DNA from: an uncultured Bacillus sp.
Lineage (GTDB): Bacteria; Bacillota; Bacilli; Bacillales; Cytobacillaceae
Assembly: GCA_937894355.1 (NCBI GenBank)
Contig: CALCRD010000415.1
Coordinates: 1 to 6,933, forward strand
DNA length: 6,933 bases
Direction: 5' to 3'
Below are positions 5,402-6,933 of this stretch, piece by piece. The notes below the pieces were generated by a model. That model was given only the letters and a program-made list of their open reading frames with translations. It had not been told where the DNA came from and did not search any database. The position numbers and the translations under genes were made by a program. Numbering within the stretch: position 1 is the first letter of the stretch; each line of letters opens with the position of its first letter.

Positions 5402-6268
5402 ATGATTGAGAATTTGCAAGAAATTGAAAGTCCCAAAAAAACATTTACACCCAAGAAAATTACAGCAATCATTGCATCATCTGCAATAGTTCTGATCCCG
5501 CTTACAGCTTATGCTATTGGCAATCTTTTTGGGGATGAAAAGGACACTGCAAGTAAAGCTAGCGAAACTGCAGCTGCTCTAGTTGACAAAGCTAATCCTG
5601 AGGCGACAGTATCTTACGTAATTGATCCCGTAACAGGTGTAGTAAAAACTACTAAAGGTGTCGTTGGTGGAGCTACCGGTACTGCAAAAGGCATTGTTGG
5701 TGGTGTTTCTGGACAAGCTACTGGTTTATCAACAGGACTTCTTACTAATCCTGTAGGCGTTGTATCAGGCGTTGTTGGAACTGGAACTGGTGTAGTTGGA
5801 AATGTTGGAGGCACTGTATCTGGTGTGGCCGGCACTGCTACTGGTGTTATTGGTGGAGTCGTTGATACGGCTAAAGGTGTGGTTGGCACTGCTACTGGCG
5901 TTGTTGGTGGCGTTACCGGTGCTGCTTCTGGTGTTGTCGGTGCTGCCACCGGTGTGGTTGGTGGCGTTACTGGTGCTGCTACCGGCGTTGTCGGAACTGC
6001 TACTGGTGTGGTTGGCGGTGTGGTTGATACAGCCAAAACAGTTGTGGGTGGAGTTGTTTCAAATCCAGTTGGAACAGTTACTGGTGTTGTTGGTGGTACT
6101 ACAGGTGGGGGTATCTCCAATCCTGTCGGAACAGTTACTGGTGTCGTCGGTGGCGTAACTGGCACTGTTGGATCAGTTGTTAAAGATCCTGTCGGAACGG
6201 TTACTGGCGTTGTAAAAGATCCAATTGGCAGTGTAAAAGGTCTTCTTGGTGGTTTAGGTTTAAAATAA
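5402..6268 (+). CDS. Exported or membrane-anchored Val/Gly/Thr-rich repeat protein
   Basis: This 288-residue protein is of no family I can name. Residues 1-19 are a polar, Lys-rich N-terminus, 20-38 a hydrophobic segment ending in AYA (36-38, a possible signal peptidase site), and 41-72 a charged/Ala-rich stretch. From about residue 75 to the end the protein is low-complexity repeat built from GVVGG, TGVVG and (N/D)PVG. It includes four in-phase 18-residue units at 146-217 and four NPVG/DP(V/I)G units at 221-284. No Cys, Trp or sortase motif is present. The gene starts at the ATG at 5402, 8 nt after GGAGG (5389-5393); an in-frame TTG at 5387 overlaps that site and is rejected. Synonymous codons differ widely between repeats, so selection acts on the protein. 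A surface, biofilm or spore-coat structural role, or an LEA-like protective role, is conceivable but unproven. Confidence 0.88.
   Translation: MIENLQEIESPKKTFTPKKITAIIASSAIVLIPLTAYAIGNLFGDEKDTASKASETAAALVDKANPEATVSYVIDPVTGVVKTTKGVVGGATGTAKGIVGGVSGQATGLSTGLLTNPVGVVSGVVGTGTGVVGNVGGTVSGVAGTATGVIGGVVDTAKGVVGTATGVVGGVTGAASGVVGAATGVVGGVTGAATGVVGTATGVVGGVVDTAKTVVGGVVSNPVGTVTGVVGGTTGGGISNPVGTVTGVVGGVTGTVGSVVKDPVGTVTGVVKDPIGSVKGLLGGLGLK
5837..6052 (+). repeat. Four tandem 54-bp (18-residue) coding repeats
   Basis: The units 5837-5890, 5891-5944, 5945-5998 and 5999-6052 each encode an A-T-G-V-(V/I)-G-G-V core followed by TGAA-x-GVVG or VDTAK-x-VVG. Units 1 and 4 share the VDTAK version and units 2 and 3 the TGAA version, an ABBA order. 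Third codon positions are scrambled between units. Confidence 0.85.
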
Positions 6269-6337
6269 CTTTCTTTAGGCATTCAAAAAAATTAACATTG
6301 AAGATGTCTATATATGGTAATGCTATTTCTGACAAAC

Positions 6338-6380
6338 TAGGTATTTAGTAATTTCTCGAGGTTTTCAAATACCTATTTTT
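6338..6380 (+). terminator. Possible terminator of the Val/Gly repeat gene
   Basis: TAGGTATTT (6338-6346) and AAATACCTA (6367-6375) form a 9-bp stem with a 20-nt loop, followed by five T. It is AT-rich and the loop is long, so it would be a weak terminator. ACCTATT (6371-6377) can instead pair with AATAGGT (6388-6394). Confidence 0.3.
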
Positions 6381-6408
6381 GAAATCCAATAGGTTTATAT
6401 TTTAATAT

Positions 6409-6642
6409 TTATATACCTACCTTTTGAGCATTCGATGCACTTGGTGTCGAATGCTCCATCTTTTCTACCCACCTAATTGGATACTGTTCATTTTGTTCTT
6501 TTATTTTTCGCGGGTATTTTTTCCATAGTACAATCAAATTGCTCGGGTCAATCACTTCAATTGTTTGATAGGATATCTGATTTACTTCCCCTTGTGAAAT
6601 CTTAAAAAGAGAGTCCAGAAAACTAAAGATCTTGGATTTCCT
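6409..6642 (-). pseudogene. Possible 3' remnant of an unidentified gene
   Basis: An open frame of 77 codons runs on the minus strand from just after a TAG (6643-6645) to a TAA at 6409-6411. Its composition looks protein-like, with stretches such as YQTIEVIDPSNLIVLW and KIKEQNEQYPIRWVEKME. It has no ATG, and no start codon with a ribosome binding site is seen; it begins inside the last codons of the nuclease gene in another frame. I do not recognise the sequence. It may be the tail of a gene cut off when the nuclease gene was inserted, or a chance frame. The hairpin at 6426-6456 overlaps its last codons. Confidence 0.25.
6426..6456 (+). terminator. Hairpin, possible terminator at the 3' side of the Val/Gly repeat gene
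   Basis: GAGCATTCGA (6426-6435) and TCGAATGCTC (6447-6456) are a perfect 10-bp inverted repeat with an 11-nt loop. CATCTTTTCT follows on the plus strand, a mediocre U-rich tail. On the minus strand it lies about 170 nt beyond the nuclease stop codon with no U-tract. Confidence 0.4.
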
Positions 6643-6933
6643 CTAAAGATAATCCAGTTAGTTCGGCTACCTCCGCCTGTGAAAACCCTTTTTTCAGCAA
6701 GTTCCCGGCAATGTTTTTACTTTCCTCTTTTTTCCCTTTTTCTACACCTAACTTTATCCCTTCTTTTATCCCTTCTTTTATCCCTTCCTTTATCCCCTCT
6801 GTTAGACCTTCTTCCTTTCCCTTGCGATGATAGCCCTGGAGATTGCTCAATTGATCACGCAGTTCCTTCAACCTTGCTTCGTATTCAGCACGGTTTTTCT
6901 TATCTCCGCTCAAATTTTCCCATTCGATTAACG
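6623..6933 (-). CDS. PD-(D/E)XK nuclease family (Rpn-type) putative transposase, C-terminal part
   Basis: The visible 102 residues are the C-terminal end of a protein that continues right of the window. They begin LIEWENLSGDKKNRAEYEAR, the helical region that in Rpn/PDDEXK_2 putative transposases follows the nuclease core. A Lys/Glu-rich helix follows, then EGIK repeated four times, and the protein ends with LLKKGFSQAEVAELTGLSLE, an HTH-like tail typical of these proteins in Firmicutes. The catalytic PD-(D/E)XK residues lie outside the window, so activity cannot be judged. Family members in E. coli are DNA endonucleases that promote RecA-independent recombination. A TTG at 6911-6913 is an internal codon here, not a likely start, because the reading frame is open to the edge and the upstream residues fit the family. 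Confidence 0.85.
   Translation of the reverse strand, partial: LIEWENLSGDKKNRAEYEARLKELRDQLSNLQGYHRKGKEEGLTEGIKEGIKEGIKEGIKLGVEKGKKEESKNIAGNLLKKGFSQAEVAELTGLSLEEIQDL
6753..6800 (-). repeat. Four tandem 12-bp coding repeats (EGIK) in the nuclease gene
   Basis: Four consecutive 12-bp units (plus-strand TTTATCCCTTCT and variants) encode Glu-Gly-Ile-Lys each. Units 1 and 2 are identical and units 3 and 4 differ by one or two bases, which suggests recent slippage. The unit length keeps the reading frame. Confidence 0.9.

Noticed and set aside
5796..6158. Plus-strand Leu/Val-rich open frame inside the repeat gene
   Set aside because: It is an out-of-frame shadow of the repeats with no independent start signal.
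5614..6282. Long minus-strand open frame giving a Pro/Thr/Val-rich protein
   Set aside because: It is the antisense of the Val/Gly repeat gene. GGT/GTT/ACT-type codons read backwards give Thr, Pro and Val without stops. It has no ribosome binding site and the plus-strand gene has a good one.
6753..6800. Tandem 12-bp units considered as a CRISPR or iteron array
   Set aside because: There are no spacers between the units, and the units encode EGIK in frame within a coding region.
1..6933. Defence island, prophage or biosynthetic cluster spanning the window
   Set aside because: The genes are separated by terminators and long spacers, and no co-directional conserved set or hallmark gene is present apart from the Rpn-type nuclease fragment at the edge.

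Overview
The window looks like a chromosomal stretch from a low-GC Gram-positive of the Bacillaceae (Bacillus, Neobacillus or a relative). Supporting signs are AT-rich intergenic DNA, strong GGAGG-type ribosome binding sites, a TTG start codon, sigma-A-like promoter boxes, lipobox signal peptides and Gram-positive intrinsic terminators. I cannot name the species from this window alone.

Layout, left to right. Positions 1-869 (minus) are the N-terminal part of a family 5 (peptide/nickel type) ABC transporter solute-binding lipoprotein that runs off the left edge. Positions 870-1423 form an intergenic stretch with two REP-like palindromes, one copy of a diverged dispersed repeat and a minus-strand terminator. 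Positions 1424-2491 (minus) encode a membrane-anchored or secreted coiled-coil protein carrying a ferritin-like DUF2202 domain and a Gly-rich tail. It has its own well-formed promoter. Positions 2819-3718 (minus) encode an unrecognised protein with an N-terminal SEC-C-like zinc motif and its own strong terminator. Positions 3719-4150 are non-coding and hold a second repeat copy and two large hairpins. Positions 4151-4843 (minus) encode a lipoprotein resembling DUF4652. Positions 4844-5401 are a divergent, very AT-rich spacer with hairpins, a possible third repeat copy and a CRP/Fnr-like palindrome just upstream of the next gene. Positions 5402-6268 (plus) encode an unusual exported or anchored Val/Gly/Thr repeat protein. 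Positions 6623-6933 (minus) are the C-terminal part of a PD-(D/E)XK (Rpn-type) nuclease/putative transposase that runs off the right edge, with a possible unrelated gene remnant just downstream of it.

The genes do not form one operon. Terminators, promoters and long spacers separate them, so they are best read as independent single-gene units. A shared theme is the cell envelope: four of the six main genes encode products with a signal peptide, lipobox or membrane anchor. I see no rRNA, tRNA, CRISPR array, complete insertion sequence or recognisable defence operon. The most unusual objects are the 18-residue-repeat Val/Gly protein, the anchored coiled-coil/DUF2202 protein, and the set of diverged intergenic repeats and palindromes.
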